Of a stretch of DNA of 64,000 bases, positions 8,918 to 19,412 are shown one piece after another. The notes beneath the pieces were generated by a model, which was not told where the DNA came from, searched no databases, and saw nothing but the letters and a program-made list of their open reading frames with translations. Source of the DNA: Bacillus sp. SD075 (GTDB taxonomy: Bacteria > Bacillota > Bacilli > Bacillales > DSM-1321). The position numbers and the translations under genes were made by a program. Positions within the stretch are counted from its first letter, which is position 1; each line of letters opens with the position of its first letter. The stretch spans positions 1 through 64,000 of the forward strand of contig NZ_JADILK010000004.1 in assembly GCF_017355165.1 (NCBI RefSeq). The letters run 5' to 3'.

Positions 8918-10375
8918 TTGTCACAGAATGAAACACCCTTATATACTGCTTTATTGCAGCATGCAAAAAAAAATCCCGTTCAATTTCATATTCCAGGTCA
9001 TAAAAAAGGAAAAGGAATGGACGCTGATTTCCGTAATTTCATTGGAGAAAATGCATTATCCATAGATTTAATCAACATCGCTCCACTCGATGATCTCCAT
9101 CAGCCAAAGGGGATCATTAAACAAGCTCAGGATCTTGCCGCTGAAGCTTTTGGGGCAGATCACACATTCTTTTCCGTTCAAGGAACAAGTGGAGCAATCA
9201 TGACGATGGTCATGACAGTATGCGGACCTGGGGACAAAATCATCGTCCCAAGGAATGTACATAAATCCGTAATGTCGGCCATTGTATTTTCCGGGGCGGT
9301 TCCCATTTTCATCAATCCTGAAATAGACAAAGATTTGGGCATCTCACACGGAATCACCGTCGATGCCGTTGAAAAAACGCTAAGGGAACATAGTGATGCA
9401 AAAGGATTGCTTGTCATCAATCCCACTTATTTCGGCATTTCGGCTGATTTGCAAAAAATAGTGGAAGTTGCTCATTCCCACCAAATCCCAGTACTCGTTG
9501 ATGAAGCACATGGTGTCCACATACACTTCCATGAAGACTTGCCGATGTCAGCCATGCAAGCTGGAGCAGATATGGCTGCGACGAGTGTTCATAAACTGGG
9601 CGGTTCACTAACGGGAAGTTCGATATTAAATGTTAAGACTGGATTAGTTTCCGCAAATCGTGTTCAAGCCATATTGAGCATGCTCACAACCACCTCAACC
9701 TCCTATATCCTTCTGGCTTCCCTGGATACGGCTAGAAGACAACTTGCGACGGTAGGCAGGGAAATGATCAATGAAGCGATCAATCTCGCAGAGTTTATCC
9801 GTGAGGCCGTTAATGAGATTCCTTATCTTTACTGTGTCGGCAGCGAAATTCTCGAGAGTGAGGCAGCCTTTAGTTATGACCCGACTAAATTGATCATATC
9901 CATTAAGGAATTGAATATTACCGGATACGACGTTGAGAAATGGCTTCGTGAAAAGCATAATATCGAAGTGGAACTATCTGACTTGTACAACATCCTTTGC
10001 CTAATAACTCCTGGAGACTCAAAAACGGAAGCGGACCTGCTGATCGCTGCCCTTAAAGACTTATCGGATGAGTTTAAGGAAATGGCGGCTGAACATGAAA
10101 AAATTGAAGTCCTGCTTCCTGATACACCACCATTGGCTTTATCACCCAGGGAGGCATTTTATGCAGAAACCGAAGTGGTTCCCATTGAGGCATCAGTCGG
10201 CAAAATTAGCGCAGAATTCATCATGGTTTACCCTCCAGGTATACCGATCTTCATACCAGGTGAGTTGATTACTGAAGATAATATCAATTACATCCGGAAA
10301 AACATCGAGGCCGGCCTTCCTGTTCAAGGCCCTGAGGACCCAGAAATAAAATATTTACGCATCATAAAAAAATGA
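8918..10375 (+). CDS. speA: arginine decarboxylase (Orn/Lys/Arg decarboxylase fold-type I)
   Basis: SpeA decarboxylates arginine to agmatine, the entry to polyamine synthesis in B. subtilis. The protein closely follows B. subtilis SpeA from SQNETPLYT onward, with QFHIPGHKKG, FFSVQGTSGA, the PLP lysine in TSVHKLGGSL and the C-terminal PPGIPIFIPGE. Initiation is at TTG 8918 after AAAGGGG, giving 485 residues; the open frame back to 8789 is not supported by homology. A strong terminator follows. Related enzymes act on lysine, so substrate is inferred from orthology and synteny. Confidence 0.93.
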   Translation: MSQNETPLYTALLQHAKKNPVQFHIPGHKKGKGMDADFRNFIGENALSIDLINIAPLDDLHQPKGIIKQAQDLAAEAFGADHTFFSVQGTSGAIMTMVMTVCGPGDKIIVPRNVHKSVMSAIVFSGAVPIFINPEIDKDLGISHGITVDAVEKTLREHSDAKGLLVINPTYFGISADLQKIVEVAHSHQIPVLVDEAHGVHIHFHEDLPMSAMQAGADMAATSVHKLGGSLTGSSILNVKTGLVSANRVQAILSMLTTTSTSYILLASLDTARRQLATVGREMINEAINLAEFIREAVNEIPYLYCVGSEILESEAAFSYDPTKLIISIKELNITGYDVEKWLREKHNIEVELSDLYNILCLITPGDSKTEADLLIAALKDLSDEFKEMAAEHEKIEVLLPDTPPLALSPREAFYAETEVVPIEASVGKISAEFIMVYPPGIPIFIPGELITEDNINYIRKNIEAGLPVQGPEDPEIKYLRIIKK

Positions 10376-10389
10376 TTGATCCCATCAAA

Positions 10390-10417
10390 CCAGAGCAGGG
10401 TGCTGCTCTGGTTTTTT
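10390..10417 (+). terminator. speA terminator
   Basis: A 9-bp perfect stem, CCAGAGCAG / CTGCTCTGG, is followed by TTTTTT 15 nt after the speA stop. Confidence 0.9.
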
Positions 10418-10483
10418 GGCCACCTTTATTAATGAACCAGTAACTCCCCGTAAAAACAGAAGAAATTCCCTTCGTTAACTTCT

Positions 10484-10523
10484 ATAAAAAGGGTGCTCCA
10501 GGTTACAATCCTGAAACACCCTT
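10484..10523 (-). terminator. SR1 terminator
   Basis: On the minus strand AAGGGTG...CAGG pairs with CCTG...CACCCTT around a short loop and is followed by TTTTTAT. It ends the SR1-like transcript. Confidence 0.8.
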
Positions 10524-10555
10524 AAATTCTATTAATCTTAAAATCCCTTTTCCAT

Positions 10556-10681
10556 TTAATTTTCAGAGGCAGCTGTATCACAGCTTTGGCAGTTGTGATT
10601 GTGTGTATATAGTACACTTACTTTTTCATCTTCAAAATGTTCAATCGTGCTATTGCAAGTTTGACATACGATAGTTCCCAT
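10556..10681 (-). CDS. GapA-binding peptide SR1P
   Basis: A 41-residue peptide begins MGTIVCQTCNSTIEHFEDEK and ends with a second cysteine pair, CQSC. This resembles B. subtilis SR1P (39 residues), which binds GapA and promotes its association with RNase J1. The two CxxC pairs suggest a zinc knuckle. The start at ATG 10681 follows AGGAAGGGG with an 8-nt spacer; the longer open frame upstream contains the promoter and is not coding. Notably rnjA, whose product is part of the GapA/SR1P/RNase J1 interaction, lies 11.6 kb away. Confidence 0.85.
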   Translation of the reverse strand: MGTIVCQTCNSTIEHFEDEKVSVLYTHNHNCQSCDTAASEN

Positions 10682-10742
10682 TTTTACAACCCCTTCCTCT
10701 ATATTGTATGCATCAATGACGTAATGTAACCGCTTTATATGA

Positions 10743-10771
10743 ATTATAATATAACACATTTATTATTTCAA
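10743..10771 (-). promoter_or_regulatory. sigma-A promoter of SR1
   Basis: TTGAAA (10766-10771), a 17-bp spacer and a consensus TATAAT (10743-10748) lie on the minus strand. The start is predicted near 10736. Confidence 0.8.
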
Positions 10772-10789
10772 GTTAAAAAGTATAACACA
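10748..10789 (-). promoter_or_regulatory. paired CcpN-like operators at the SR1 promoter
   Basis: Two direct copies, TGTGTTATATT (10748-10758) and TGTGTTATACT (10779-10789), both fit the CcpN consensus TRTGHYATAYW as I recall it. They are 31 bp apart, about three helical turns. One overlaps the -10/spacer and the other lies just upstream of the -35. B. subtilis sr1 is repressed by CcpN under glycolytic conditions through two such sites. Confidence 0.65.
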
Positions 10790-10990
10790 TATACTTTTCC
10801 CATTTAATGAAACGTCACGTTGGAAGAAATGGATTCCATCGTTCGTTAGACTGATTCAACTTATTAAAACACGAGAGTTTTTTAAAAACGCAGGGCACCT
10901 TGTAGCTCTTTTTACATATTACACACACTTCTTACTTCAGCAAAGCAAGGTAAAAAAGGAATTTCGCCTTTTAATTTACATATAGTTATG

Positions 10991-11001
10991 TATATAACAC
11001 A
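10991..11001 (-). promoter_or_regulatory. third CcpN-like box upstream of the DUF1885-like gene
   Basis: Read on the minus strand this is TGTGTTATATA, again fitting TRTGHYATAYW. It lies 53 bp before the ATG of the downstream gene and overlaps a possible -10 (TATAAC, 10993-10998). The site may be functional or a chance match in AT-rich DNA. Confidence 0.35.
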
Positions 11002-11053
11002 TCCAAAAAATGTTAATATATTCTTATATCCTATCTACCTAAGGGGGATCCAC

Positions 11054-11488
11054 ATGACTGAAAATGCCTATATCAAACTTGTCCCTGAGTCCGCTAAAGG
11101 GACTGTAACCATCGAAGATGTGAAAGAACTGCTGAACTATTATCAAATGATCACAGCGAAAACCGGAAAGCAACTGGATTGGGACTATGATAAAAAAGCA
11201 TTTCCTTATGAAATGAAAGAACCGGAAAGAATGAAAGATAAGGCCATATACCTCCAATCCAAGGAAGATCGATATCACATGATATTGATAGGCGTTGACC
11301 AAGAAGTCGTTAAGGATGAAGATGGTTCAGAGCGGATTCAATCCTATATCCAATTCACCCTCCCTGAAACTGCCACTTTCGGGGATAAGGGAAAAGCTAA
11401 TGAATTGTGCAAGTTCCTTGCAAAGAAATTACGGGCACAGCTACATCTCTTCAATAAAAGGGTGATGTATTATTATCCAAGGAAATAA
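11054..11488 (+). CDS. DUF1885-like conserved protein
   Basis: This is a 144-residue soluble protein without signal peptide or membrane segment. I recognise it tentatively as a DUF1885 family member, a Bacillus family of unknown function; the conserved-looking C-terminus reads GDKGKANELCKFLAKKL and YYYPRK. AAGGGGG precedes the ATG at 11054; the in-frame extension back to 10988 overlaps the promoter region. A CcpN-like box lies upstream. Its 3' end overlaps the terminator of the convergent deacetylase gene. Confidence 0.75.
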   Translation: MTENAYIKLVPESAKGTVTIEDVKELLNYYQMITAKTGKQLDWDYDKKAFPYEMKEPERMKDKAIYLQSKEDRYHMILIGVDQEVVKDEDGSERIQSYIQFTLPETATFGDKGKANELCKFLAKKLRAQLHLFNKRVMYYYPRK

Positions 11489-11522
11489 AAAACCTGCAGA
11501 TGCCTAAATTGGCTCATGCAGG
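11487..11522 (-). terminator. terminator of the polysaccharide deacetylase gene
   Basis: CCTGCA / TGCAGG brackets an 18-nt loop and is followed on the minus strand by TTTTTT. The hairpin overlaps the last codons of the deacetylase. Confidence 0.65.
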
Positions 11523-12341
11523 CGTCTCAATTAATTTTGGCTCAAGGATCTTATAACCTTTCTTTTGAAAACCTTTCACGATATCCTCTATCGCTTCACT
11601 TGTCCATTTCCGGTCATGCATCAGTAAGTTCGCACCATTTCCTAAATAAGGGCTGTTCAACATGATCTCCGTTAAAGCTTTTTTATCCTGATACTCTTTT
11701 TCCCAGTCATATCCGTATGTCCAATTCATGACCAACATTTTTTCTTTCTCAGCGACTTTTTTTGAATGCTCGGTATTCGATCCAAATGGCGCCCTAAAGT
11801 ACTTAGGGCGTACCCCAATAATGCCCTCAACCAAATTGTTCAATTTTACGATTTCCCGCTCCTGTTCCTTTTCGGTCAACTCTTTTAAATTCACATGGGA
11901 ATATGTATGATTGCCGATAGAAAAACCCATTTCATGAATTTCTTTCAGCATCGCTTTATTTTCATCATTTTCAAGAAAATGGCCGTTCACGAAAAATATC
12001 GCCGGCACATTTAGTCGCTTCAGGTTTCGGGCGATTTCCAGAGAATATTTATCAGGTGCATCATCAAATGTTAACAACACCACTTTTGGATTTGCATCCC
12101 TAATGGGTTTAAATGACCAATTCTCTTTATCCACCCGATATTCTGCCTTTACATTCCCTTCGCCAATTGTTTTTGACGTTTCTTTTTTCAACTCTTTCTC
12201 TTGCTGGCTTTCATCTGGGACCGTTGTTGTCGTTTCCACACTTTTTCCATTCCCCTTTTCCGTTTGAACGGAACTCGGATCATTACAAGCCATCAATAAA
12301 AATGATACTAAGGTAAATGATGCTACTACTTTGTTAATCAT
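11514..12341 (-). CDS. lipoprotein polysaccharide deacetylase (NodB homology domain)
   Basis: The 275-residue precursor has a signal peptide with lipobox-like LLMAC near residue 19, then a low-complexity Thr/Glu/Lys linker, then a NodB domain. The catalytic motifs are visible: TFDDAPD (motif 1, base Asp and metal Asp), GNHTYSHVNL (motif 2, metal His pair) and RAPFGSN (motif 3). It likely acts on peptidoglycan or another N-acetylated glycan outside the membrane. The start at ATG 12341 has GGAGG with a 4-nt spacer. The substrate is not deducible. Confidence 0.9.
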   Translation of the reverse strand: MINKVVASFTLVSFLLMACNDPSSVQTEKGNGKSVETTTTVPDESQQEKELKKETSKTIGEGNVKAEYRVDKENWSFKPIRDANPKVVLLTFDDAPDKYSLEIARNLKRLNVPAIFFVNGHFLENDENKAMLKEIHEMGFSIGNHTYSHVNLKELTEKEQEREIVKLNNLVEGIIGVRPKYFRAPFGSNTEHSKKVAEKEKMLVMNWTYGYDWEKEYQDKKALTEIMLNSPYLGNGANLLMHDRKWTSEAIEDIVKGFQKKGYKILEPKLIETPA

Positions 12342-12384
12342 GATTCCTCCGTGGTTTCTTGTGTCATTGAGGCTTACCAAAAAT

Positions 12385-12633
12385 TCAATAAACGGGTACT
12401 AGCGTTTCCAAAAGGATTTGCAAAGTCCCGTAACATAAAAGGCTTATCACGGTAACAAGAATGGTTCGTCTATTGGATTTTAAAATTATTTTACCAATGT
12501 AAATGGCTAAATAAGAAAAGACCAGAAACATGAATAATTTGAAAACGAACCGATCGTTAACAGACAGCCATTCAACTAATGTATACCCACTCCATACGAT
12601 TAGTTGAAAGAGGATTACCAGATAATTTTTCAA
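12385..12633 (-). CDS. small membrane protein of unknown function
   Basis: An 82-residue protein with about three hydrophobic segments (VILFQLIVW, FKLFMFLVFSYLAIYIG and VTVISLLCYGTLQIL) and no recognised family. TTG 12633 is chosen because AGGTGG precedes it by 5 nt; the GTG at 12642 lies inside that signal. It is 43 nt upstream of the deacetylase start and probably co-transcribed with it. No function is proposed. Confidence 0.6.
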   Translation of the reverse strand: MKNYLVILFQLIVWSGYTLVEWLSVNDRFVFKLFMFLVFSYLAIYIGKIILKSNRRTILVTVISLLCYGTLQILLETLVPVY

Positions 12634-12859
12634 GTGATCCACCTCATTTTAATATGAATATATCAGCCCTGATCTTTTTATTGGCAAAAAATATTCCTTT
12701 AGCACATCGCTCATCTTATTTTTTATCCTCAATTAGCTTTTTTAAACCCTTTTAAAGAAAAAAGTAAGAAGTCCTTTTTATAGCTTATGCCCTTTTTGTC
12801 CTTTTCATTTAACTAGTGAGAAGAAAAAAATGAATGGGGGGTCTTCATTTGGCCAATGC

Positions 12860-12896
12860 AAAAAAAGCGTACTGCATTAGGCAGTACGCTTTTTTT
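12860..12896 (-). terminator. pdh operon terminator (bidirectional)
   Basis: A perfect 10-bp stem, AGCGTACTGC / GCAGTACGCT, has a 5-nt loop and is flanked by A6 and T-runs. It ends pdhABCD and could also work in the other direction. Confidence 0.92.
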
Positions 12897-12903
12897 AAAT
12901 GAA

Positions 12904-14316
12904 TTACTTAATGATGTGAATAGGAGTTCCAAGGGCAACTTCAGCAGCTTCCATTGTGATTTCCCCTAAAGTTGGATGTGCATGGATTGTCATCGCAATA
13001 TCTTCGGCAGTCATTCCTGCTTCGATAGCTAAACCAAGTTCTGCAATCATATCAGAAGCGTTCGGTCCTGCAATTTGTGCTCCAATTACCAATCCGTCTT
13101 CTTTGCGAGTGATAAGCTTCACAAATCCGTCCGTATTATTTAATGAAAGTGCACGTCCATTTGCAGCGAATGGGAATTTAGAAGCAAGCGCTTCGATTCC
13201 AGCTTCCTTCGCTTCCTTTTCATTATAACCGACAGAAGCAAGTTCCGGTTCAGAGAATACAACAGCCGGAATAGCAAGATAGTCGATTTCTGATGAATGT
13301 CCTGCAATGGCTTCAGCTGCAATTTTACCTTCATAAGAAGCTTTATGAGCCAACTGAGGTCCAGAAACGATATCACCGATTGCGTAAATGTTTTTCACGC
13401 TTGTACGGCATTGTTTATCCGTTTCGATCAAACCACGGTCAGTCATTTTGATTCCGACTTGTTCAAGGCCGATTTCAGCAGTATTTGGACGACGTCCAAC
13501 TGTTACTAAAACGTAATCGGCTTCAACCTTTTTCTCTTCGCCTTTTACTTCATAAGTTACAGTTACACCTGTTTCAGTTTCTTCCACGCCTTTAGCATTG
13601 GCTTTAGTAACAATTTCAGCACCCTTGTTTTTAAGATTACGCTTAACAAGTGCTGCCATTTGTTTTTCGAAGCCAGCAGAAAGAATTTCTTCCGTACCTT
13701 CAAGGATGGTCACCTTAGTGCCAAAGCTTGCGAATGCTCCGCCAAGCTCAGTACCGATATAACCTCCGCCGATTACCACGATCGAACCTGGAACTTCTTC
13801 CAATGAAAGGGCACCAGTGGAATTAAGTACACGTTTCGTATATTTAAAGGACGGAATCTCGATTGGTGATGAACCAGTAGCGATGATTGCGTTTTTAAAT
13901 GTATATGTTTGGGCTGAATCATCATTCATAACACGGATGCTGTTTTCATCAACGAAATAAGCTTCGCCAGTTACAACATCAACATTATTACCTTTTAACA
14001 GGCTGCTTACACCGCCTGTTAGTTTTTTTACAACAGTACCTTTCCAAGCTTGTACTTTAGAAAAATCAACAGTAACTTTTTCTGCAAAGATACCCATATC
14101 TTCTGAATGCTGCGCTTCATGGAAACGGTGTCCCGCCGAAATTAAAGCTTTCGATGGAATACAGCCCACATTCAAACAAACTCCGCCGATTGTTCCTTTT
14201 TCAACGACCGTCACTTTCTGTCCAAGCTGTGCTGCACGAATTGCGGCAACATATCCCCCTGGGCCTGAACCGATCACTAAAGTATCTGTTTCGATTGGAA
14301 AATCTCCTACTACCAT
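12904..14316 (-). CDS. pdhD: dihydrolipoamide dehydrogenase (E3)
   Basis: E3 reoxidises the dihydrolipoyl groups of E2 with NAD+. The 470-residue protein has the FAD-binding [17 protein letters not shown], the redox disulfide in [13 protein letters not shown], the NAD-binding [10 protein letters not shown] and the C-terminal HAHPTLGE with the catalytic His. It lies 3 nt downstream of pdhC and is the last gene of pdhABCD. The same E3 may also serve other 2-oxoacid dehydrogenases. Confidence 0.97.
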   Translation of the reverse strand: MVVGDFPIETDTLVIGSGPGGYVAAIRAAQLGQKVTVVEKGTIGGVCLNVGCIPSKALISAGHRFHEAQHSEDMGIFAEKVTVDFSKVQAWKGTVVKKLTGGVSSLLKGNNVDVVTGEAYFVDENSIRVMNDDSAQTYTFKNAIIATGSSPIEIPSFKYTKRVLNSTGALSLEEVPGSIVVIGGGYIGTELGGAFASFGTKVTILEGTEEILSAGFEKQMAALVKRNLKNKGAEIVTKANAKGVEETETGVTVTYEVKGEEKKVEADYVLVTVGRRPNTAEIGLEQVGIKMTDRGLIETDKQCRTSVKNIYAIGDIVSGPQLAHKASYEGKIAAEAIAGHSSEIDYLAIPAVVFSEPELASVGYNEKEAKEAGIEALASKFPFAANGRALSLNNTDGFVKLITRKEDGLVIGAQIAGPNASDMIAELGLAIEAGMTAEDIAMTIHAHPTLGEITMEAAEVALGTPIHIIK

Positions 14317-14319
14317 TGT

Positions 14320-15678
14320 TTACGCCTCCATTAACAATAATTCTGGGTCGTTCAATAACTTTTTGATATGATTCAATGCATGTTGAGCTGTTGCTCCATC
14401 AATCATGCGGTGATCAAAGCTCAGTGATAATGCCAGAACTGGAGCGGCGATAATTTCCCCGTCGCGTACAATTGCTTTTTCGGCAATGCGTCCAATCCCT
14501 AGAATGGCAACTTCTGGATGATTGATTACAGGTGTGAACCATTGACCGCCTGCGGAACCGATATTCGTAATGGAGCAAGAAGCACCTTTCATTTCGTTAG
14601 GCGCCAATTTGCCGTCACGGGCTTTCGTCGCTAATTCATTGATTTCTTGTGAAATGGCAAAAGTTGATTTACGATCTGCATCCTTCACAACTGGAACGAG
14701 CAGCCCTTTGTCTGTGTCCGCTGCAATCCCGATATTGTAATAGTGTTTATGGATAATCTCACTAGCCTCATCATCAAATGATGTGTTAAGCATAGGGAAT
14801 TCACGTAATGCACTTGTTAACGCTTTAACAACATAAGGTAGGAATGTAAGCTTGATTCCTTTTTCTGCAGCAATTTCCTTGAATTTCTTACGGTGAGCAA
14901 CCAATAGCGTAACATCGACTTCATCCATTAATGTTACATGCGGAGCTGTCTGTTTGGATTTAACCATTGCTTTTGCGATCGCTTTCCTCATGCCGCTCAT
15001 TTTCTCGCGAGTTTCAGGATATTGCCCTTCTGGAATTGAAACTTTTTGTTTTTCGGTTGTTTCCGTATCATTTTGTTGTGAAGCTTCACTTTGAGCTGCT
15101 GGTTGCTGTGGAGCAGTTTTGCCGGTTTTGAAAGCATCTATGTCTTCTTTCATGATGCGGCCATTATCCCCAGAACCAGAAATCTCACGAATATTTACCC
15201 CTTGTTCGCGTGCATATTTCCTAACAGAAGGCATGGCGATAATACGTCGTGAAGGATCTGCCTCAACCTGTGGCTGTGATCCCGCGCCCGTAACTCCGCT
15301 ATTTTCTTGAACCGGAGCAGCCTCTTTCTTGACTTCCTGTCCAGCTTCAGCAGTTGCTTGAACCTGGGCCTCCGTATCCTTCTCACCTTCTGACTTCGCT
15401 TCTTCTCCATGATCCCCTTTAAACTGAAGATTTTCATAACCTGGAGCATCGAATGTTACAAGTACATCGCCAACAACGGCAACCGTTCCTTCTTGAACAA
15501 GGATTTCTTCAACGGTACCTTCCACCGGTGATGGGATTTCAACAACGGCCTTATCGTTTTGGACCTCGCAAAGCACGTCATCTTCTTGAATCTTATCTCC
15601 TGGTTTTACAAACCATTTCACTATTTCACCTTCGTGTATACCTTCTCCGATATCAGGGAGTCTAAATTGGAATGCCAC
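14320..15678 (-). CDS. pdhC: dihydrolipoyllysine acetyltransferase (E2) of pyruvate dehydrogenase
   Basis: E2 is the core of the complex. The protein has one lipoyl domain (lipoylated Lys in [12 protein letters not shown], about residue 42), a Gln/Ala/Glu-rich linker, an E3-binding domain ([14 protein letters not shown]), a second linker, and the catalytic domain ending with [10 protein letters not shown], which holds the HxxxDG active site. GTG 15678 (MAFQFRLPD) follows AGGAGG by 9 nt and matches the family start; the upstream TTG is too close to the signal. A 121-nt gap separates it from pdhB. Confidence 0.96.
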   Translation of the reverse strand: MAFQFRLPDIGEGIHEGEIVKWFVKPGDKIQEDDVLCEVQNDKAVVEIPSPVEGTVEEILVQEGTVAVVGDVLVTFDAPGYENLQFKGDHGEEAKSEGEKDTEAQVQATAEAGQEVKKEAAPVQENSGVTGAGSQPQVEADPSRRIIAMPSVRKYAREQGVNIREISGSGDNGRIMKEDIDAFKTGKTAPQQPAAQSEASQQNDTETTEKQKVSIPEGQYPETREKMSGMRKAIAKAMVKSKQTAPHVTLMDEVDVTLLVAHRKKFKEIAAEKGIKLTFLPYVVKALTSALREFPMLNTSFDDEASEIIHKHYYNIGIAADTDKGLLVPVVKDADRKSTFAISQEINELATKARDGKLAPNEMKGASCSITNIGSAGGQWFTPVINHPEVAILGIGRIAEKAIVRDGEIIAAPVLALSLSFDHRMIDGATAQHALNHIKKLLNDPELLLMEA

Positions 15679-15734
15679 TGAGTTCAACCTCCTATATTAA
15701 ATCATACTTAGTGCTTTGAATAAAGTCCTTTATC

Positions 15735-15754
15735 TTGCATTGGCGTTAATGCAA
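15735..15754. repeat. inverted repeat between pdhB and pdhC
   Basis: TTGCATT and AATGCAA form a perfect 7-bp inverted repeat around a 6-nt loop in the pdhB-pdhC gap. It has no U-tract, so it is not an intrinsic terminator. It may be an RNA processing or attenuation element or a protein site. Confidence 0.5.
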
Positions 15755-15799
15755 AATTACTTTCCCAAGCAGGACATTCATTCCCATTACTTAAGATTG

Positions 15800-16777
15800 T
15801 TAAAACTTCAAGACTTTAGTCGCCGTTTCAATAATGTCTTTATAATTAGGGAGCCATACTGTTTCAGCTTGTGAAAACGGGAATACCGTATCAGCAGCCG
15901 CCACTCGCAGTACTGGAGCATCCAAGCTCAAAATGGCACGTTCGTTAATTTCCGCTACAACATTCGCTGCTATACCAGCTTGCTTTTGTGCTTCTTGAAC
16001 AACGATAGCGCGTCCTGTTTTTTCTACAGAAGCAATGATTGTATCAATATCCAATGGAGATACAGTCCGTAAGTCGACCACTTCGACGGAATGACCTTCC
16101 TTAGCCAATTCCTCAGCTGCCTTGATGGATTCCTGCACCATCGCACCATACGTAATAATGGATAGATCCGTTCCTTCTCTTTTCACATCCGCTTTTCCTA
16201 ATGGGATTGTATATTCTTCTTCAGGAACTTCCTGACGGAAAGAGCGGTACAATTTCATGTGTTCAAGGAAAATGACAGGGTCATTATCACGAATCGCTGA
16301 AATCAATAAGCCTTTTGCATCGTAAGGAGTTGAAGGGATAACTACTTTTAACCCTGGTTGCTGAGCCATTAAACCTTCTAAGCTATCAGCGTGCATTTCC
16401 GGAGTATGCACTCCACCTCCAAAAGGTGAGCGAATTGTAACCGGCGCACTGTAACGTCCGCCTGAACGGTAGCGCATACGAGCAAGCTGACCGCTTACGG
16501 AATCCATTACTTCATATATAAATCCGAAGAATTGAATTTCAGGAACAGGACGGAAACCTTGTAAAGAAAGACCGACCGCTAATCCACCGATTCCAGATTC
16601 AGCAAGAGGTGTATCGAATACACGATCTTCGCCGAATTCTTTTTGAAGATTTTCCGTTGCACGGAAAACTCCTCCATTAAGACCAACATCTTCCCCAAAA
16701 ACGAGTACATTCTCGTCATTCTTAAGTTCTGTACGTAATGCTTCTGTAATTGCTTGAATCATCGTCAATTGAGCCAT
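15800..16777 (-). CDS. pdhB: pyruvate dehydrogenase E1 beta subunit
   Basis: E1 beta forms the alpha2beta2 thiamine-dependent decarboxylase with PdhA. The 325-residue protein includes [30 protein letters not shown], the conserved [16 protein letters not shown] and the C-terminal transketolase domain with [13 protein letters not shown]. It starts 3 nt after the pdhA stop. The order alpha-beta-E2-E3 and the gene sizes are standard for Bacillus. Confidence 0.97.
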   Translation of the reverse strand: MAQLTMIQAITEALRTELKNDENVLVFGEDVGLNGGVFRATENLQKEFGEDRVFDTPLAESGIGGLAVGLSLQGFRPVPEIQFFGFIYEVMDSVSGQLARMRYRSGGRYSAPVTIRSPFGGGVHTPEMHADSLEGLMAQQPGLKVVIPSTPYDAKGLLISAIRDNDPVIFLEHMKLYRSFRQEVPEEEYTIPLGKADVKREGTDLSIITYGAMVQESIKAAEELAKEGHSVEVVDLRTVSPLDIDTIIASVEKTGRAIVVQEAQKQAGIAANVVAEINERAILSLDAPVLRVAAADTVFPFSQAETVWLPNYKDIIETATKVLKF

Positions 16778-16780
16778 GGC

Positions 16781-17965
<1,185 letters not shown>

Positions 17966-18044
17966 TTAGTTTCTTCAACAATTCATTCTTTTATTTTCCC
18001 CTTAAGACTAATCCCTCAAACGTAGATATGCTTAATATGTCTCA

Positions 18045-18073
18045 ATCTTATTCTGTACCATAAAAAAAATCAA
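18045..18073 (-). promoter_or_regulatory. candidate sigma-A promoter of pdhABCD
   Basis: TTGATT (18068-18073) and TAAGAT (18045-18050) are 17 bp apart on the minus strand. The implied leader is about 140 nt. Confidence 0.45.
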
Positions 18074-18352
18074 GGAAAATGATACAAGAATTTTTATAGA
18101 TTAAGTTTACAAATGAATTAACATCAAGTCAATCACTTGAAGTTCCTTATAATTTTGATTTAATAAATTTCCCAATACTCATACTTCCCCACTGTATTAG
18201 TTTACACTTCACAACTGTACTATTAAATTTTCCGTATTTTTCAATTTAAGGATGGCGAACGATAAAATTTCAATTCCCCGGCATAACAGATCGATTCCAA
18301 AACTGCTTTAACGAAGGGCATTTGAGCCTTTAAAATAATATTCCAAAAAAAC

Positions 18353-18368
18353 ATTCAAACGCTTTCAT
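18353..18368. promoter_or_regulatory. degenerate cre-like site
   Basis: ATGAAAGCGTTTGAAT (minus strand) matches the CcpA consensus WTGNAARCGNWWWCAW at 14 of 16 positions, with the two mismatches near its end. It lies about 280 bp upstream of the pdh promoter candidate, so its role is doubtful. Confidence 0.25.
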
Positions 18369-18486
18369 ATAAGTCTGCTGTTAGATTTTTAGTTATCGCT
18401 TTTTTTTAGTACAGGTATGAAAATTCACATCAAACTGCTTGCACAAAAAGACCATTTTAGTATTTTTCAGTCCATAAATAAACTGG

Positions 18487-18533
18487 ATTGAACTAAAGAT
18501 GGGCTGTGAGTGAGGATCACAGCCCATCTTTAG
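18487..18533 (-). terminator. ykyA terminator
   Basis: A 17-bp perfect stem (CTAAAGATGGGCTGTGA and its complement, loop of 7) lies 5 nt after the ykyA stop. The run after it is TTTAGTT, and the stem is very stable. Confidence 0.85.
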
Positions 18534-18537
18534 TATA

Positions 18538-19200
18538 TTATTTTGTTGAATCAGCCATTTCTATGCCGGAACTATCATAAAAACTTTCTTTTTTTTGATT
18601 TGATTTTTCCGTTAATGCATTAAATTCCTCATTTGCTTCCAGAACTTTTGTATAAGAGGTATTGATCTTCTCGATTTGCACTTGTAATTCATCCATTTTC
18701 AAATCCTCTTTTTTAAAAAGTTCATATAATTCACGATCATAAGCCAGACTTTGTTGATAGGCATCATATAAATTATCATAGGTGCTATAGCGCTCACTCA
18801 TGACCCTTTTCATTTCAGTCGCTTCTTTTTTTATCTTTTCATCCTTTATTTTCCCAATTTGTTCATTTATCTGGTTGAATTGTTCTTTTGAGGATTTCAT
18901 ACTGCTTTGTTCCTTTTCAATTATTTTTTCCCTTTGGTCGATATTCTTGGTTGCTTCATCTGAAAGATCGACGATCTGTTCATAATCATCCAATCCAAGT
19001 TTAATGATTTTCTCATATTTTTCTTTTTCTTTTTTCTCCAGATCATTAAGAGGCTCTTGATGATCGGTGAAATCACTTTCCTTTTCTGCAGTTTTCTCTA
19101 GGATTTTGTGGATTCTTTCTTCCGGTGAACCATTAAAACAACCAGTCAAGATCATTAAAGTAAGAAGTAAAATAACATATGGACCAAAACGTTTCAACAT
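18538..19200 (-). CDS. ykyA: YkyA-type cell-wall-binding lipoprotein
   Basis: A 220-residue lipoprotein precursor with signal peptide MLKRFGPYVILLLTLMILTGC, the lipobox LTGC placing Cys21 at the mature N-terminus. The remainder is highly charged and predicted as long helices or coiled coil with many Lys/Glu heptads. It is orthologous in position (between pdhA and def) and character to B. subtilis YkyA, a putative cell-wall-binding lipoprotein of unknown role. It carries its own terminator. Confidence 0.85.
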   Translation of the reverse strand: MLKRFGPYVILLLTLMILTGCFNGSPEERIHKILEKTAEKESDFTDHQEPLNDLEKKEKEKYEKIIKLGLDDYEQIVDLSDEATKNIDQREKIIEKEQSSMKSSKEQFNQINEQIGKIKDEKIKKEATEMKRVMSERYSTYDNLYDAYQQSLAYDRELYELFKKEDLKMDELQVQIEKINTSYTKVLEANEEFNALTEKSNQKKESFYDSSGIEMADSTK

Positions 19201-19412
19201 AGACAGCTCCTTCTGATAGTTCTTCGAAGATTCATATTTCTCTAAAATACCTTATAAGCCGCAGACACTTGTTACAATCATATTCCGAACAGGTTTTTTT
19301 CATTACTGGGCGCTAGCCTACACCCTTTAAACCATACTGCATAGGCTGTAGGGACCGTTTCAAATCAGAGTGGTCAGCATTTTAATAATACAAAAAACGG
19401 AGGTATGAAATT

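Larger units (their letters stand above)
10484..10736 (-). ncRNA. SR1-like dual-function regulatory RNA
   Basis: The unit spans a strong promoter, an SR1P reading frame and an intrinsic terminator, about 250 nt in all, next to speA exactly as SR1 in B. subtilis (205 nt). In B. subtilis SR1 acts as a base-pairing sRNA on ahrC and as mRNA for SR1P. Synteny and the encoded peptide support identity here. The antisense activity on ahrC is not testable in this window. Confidence 0.75.
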
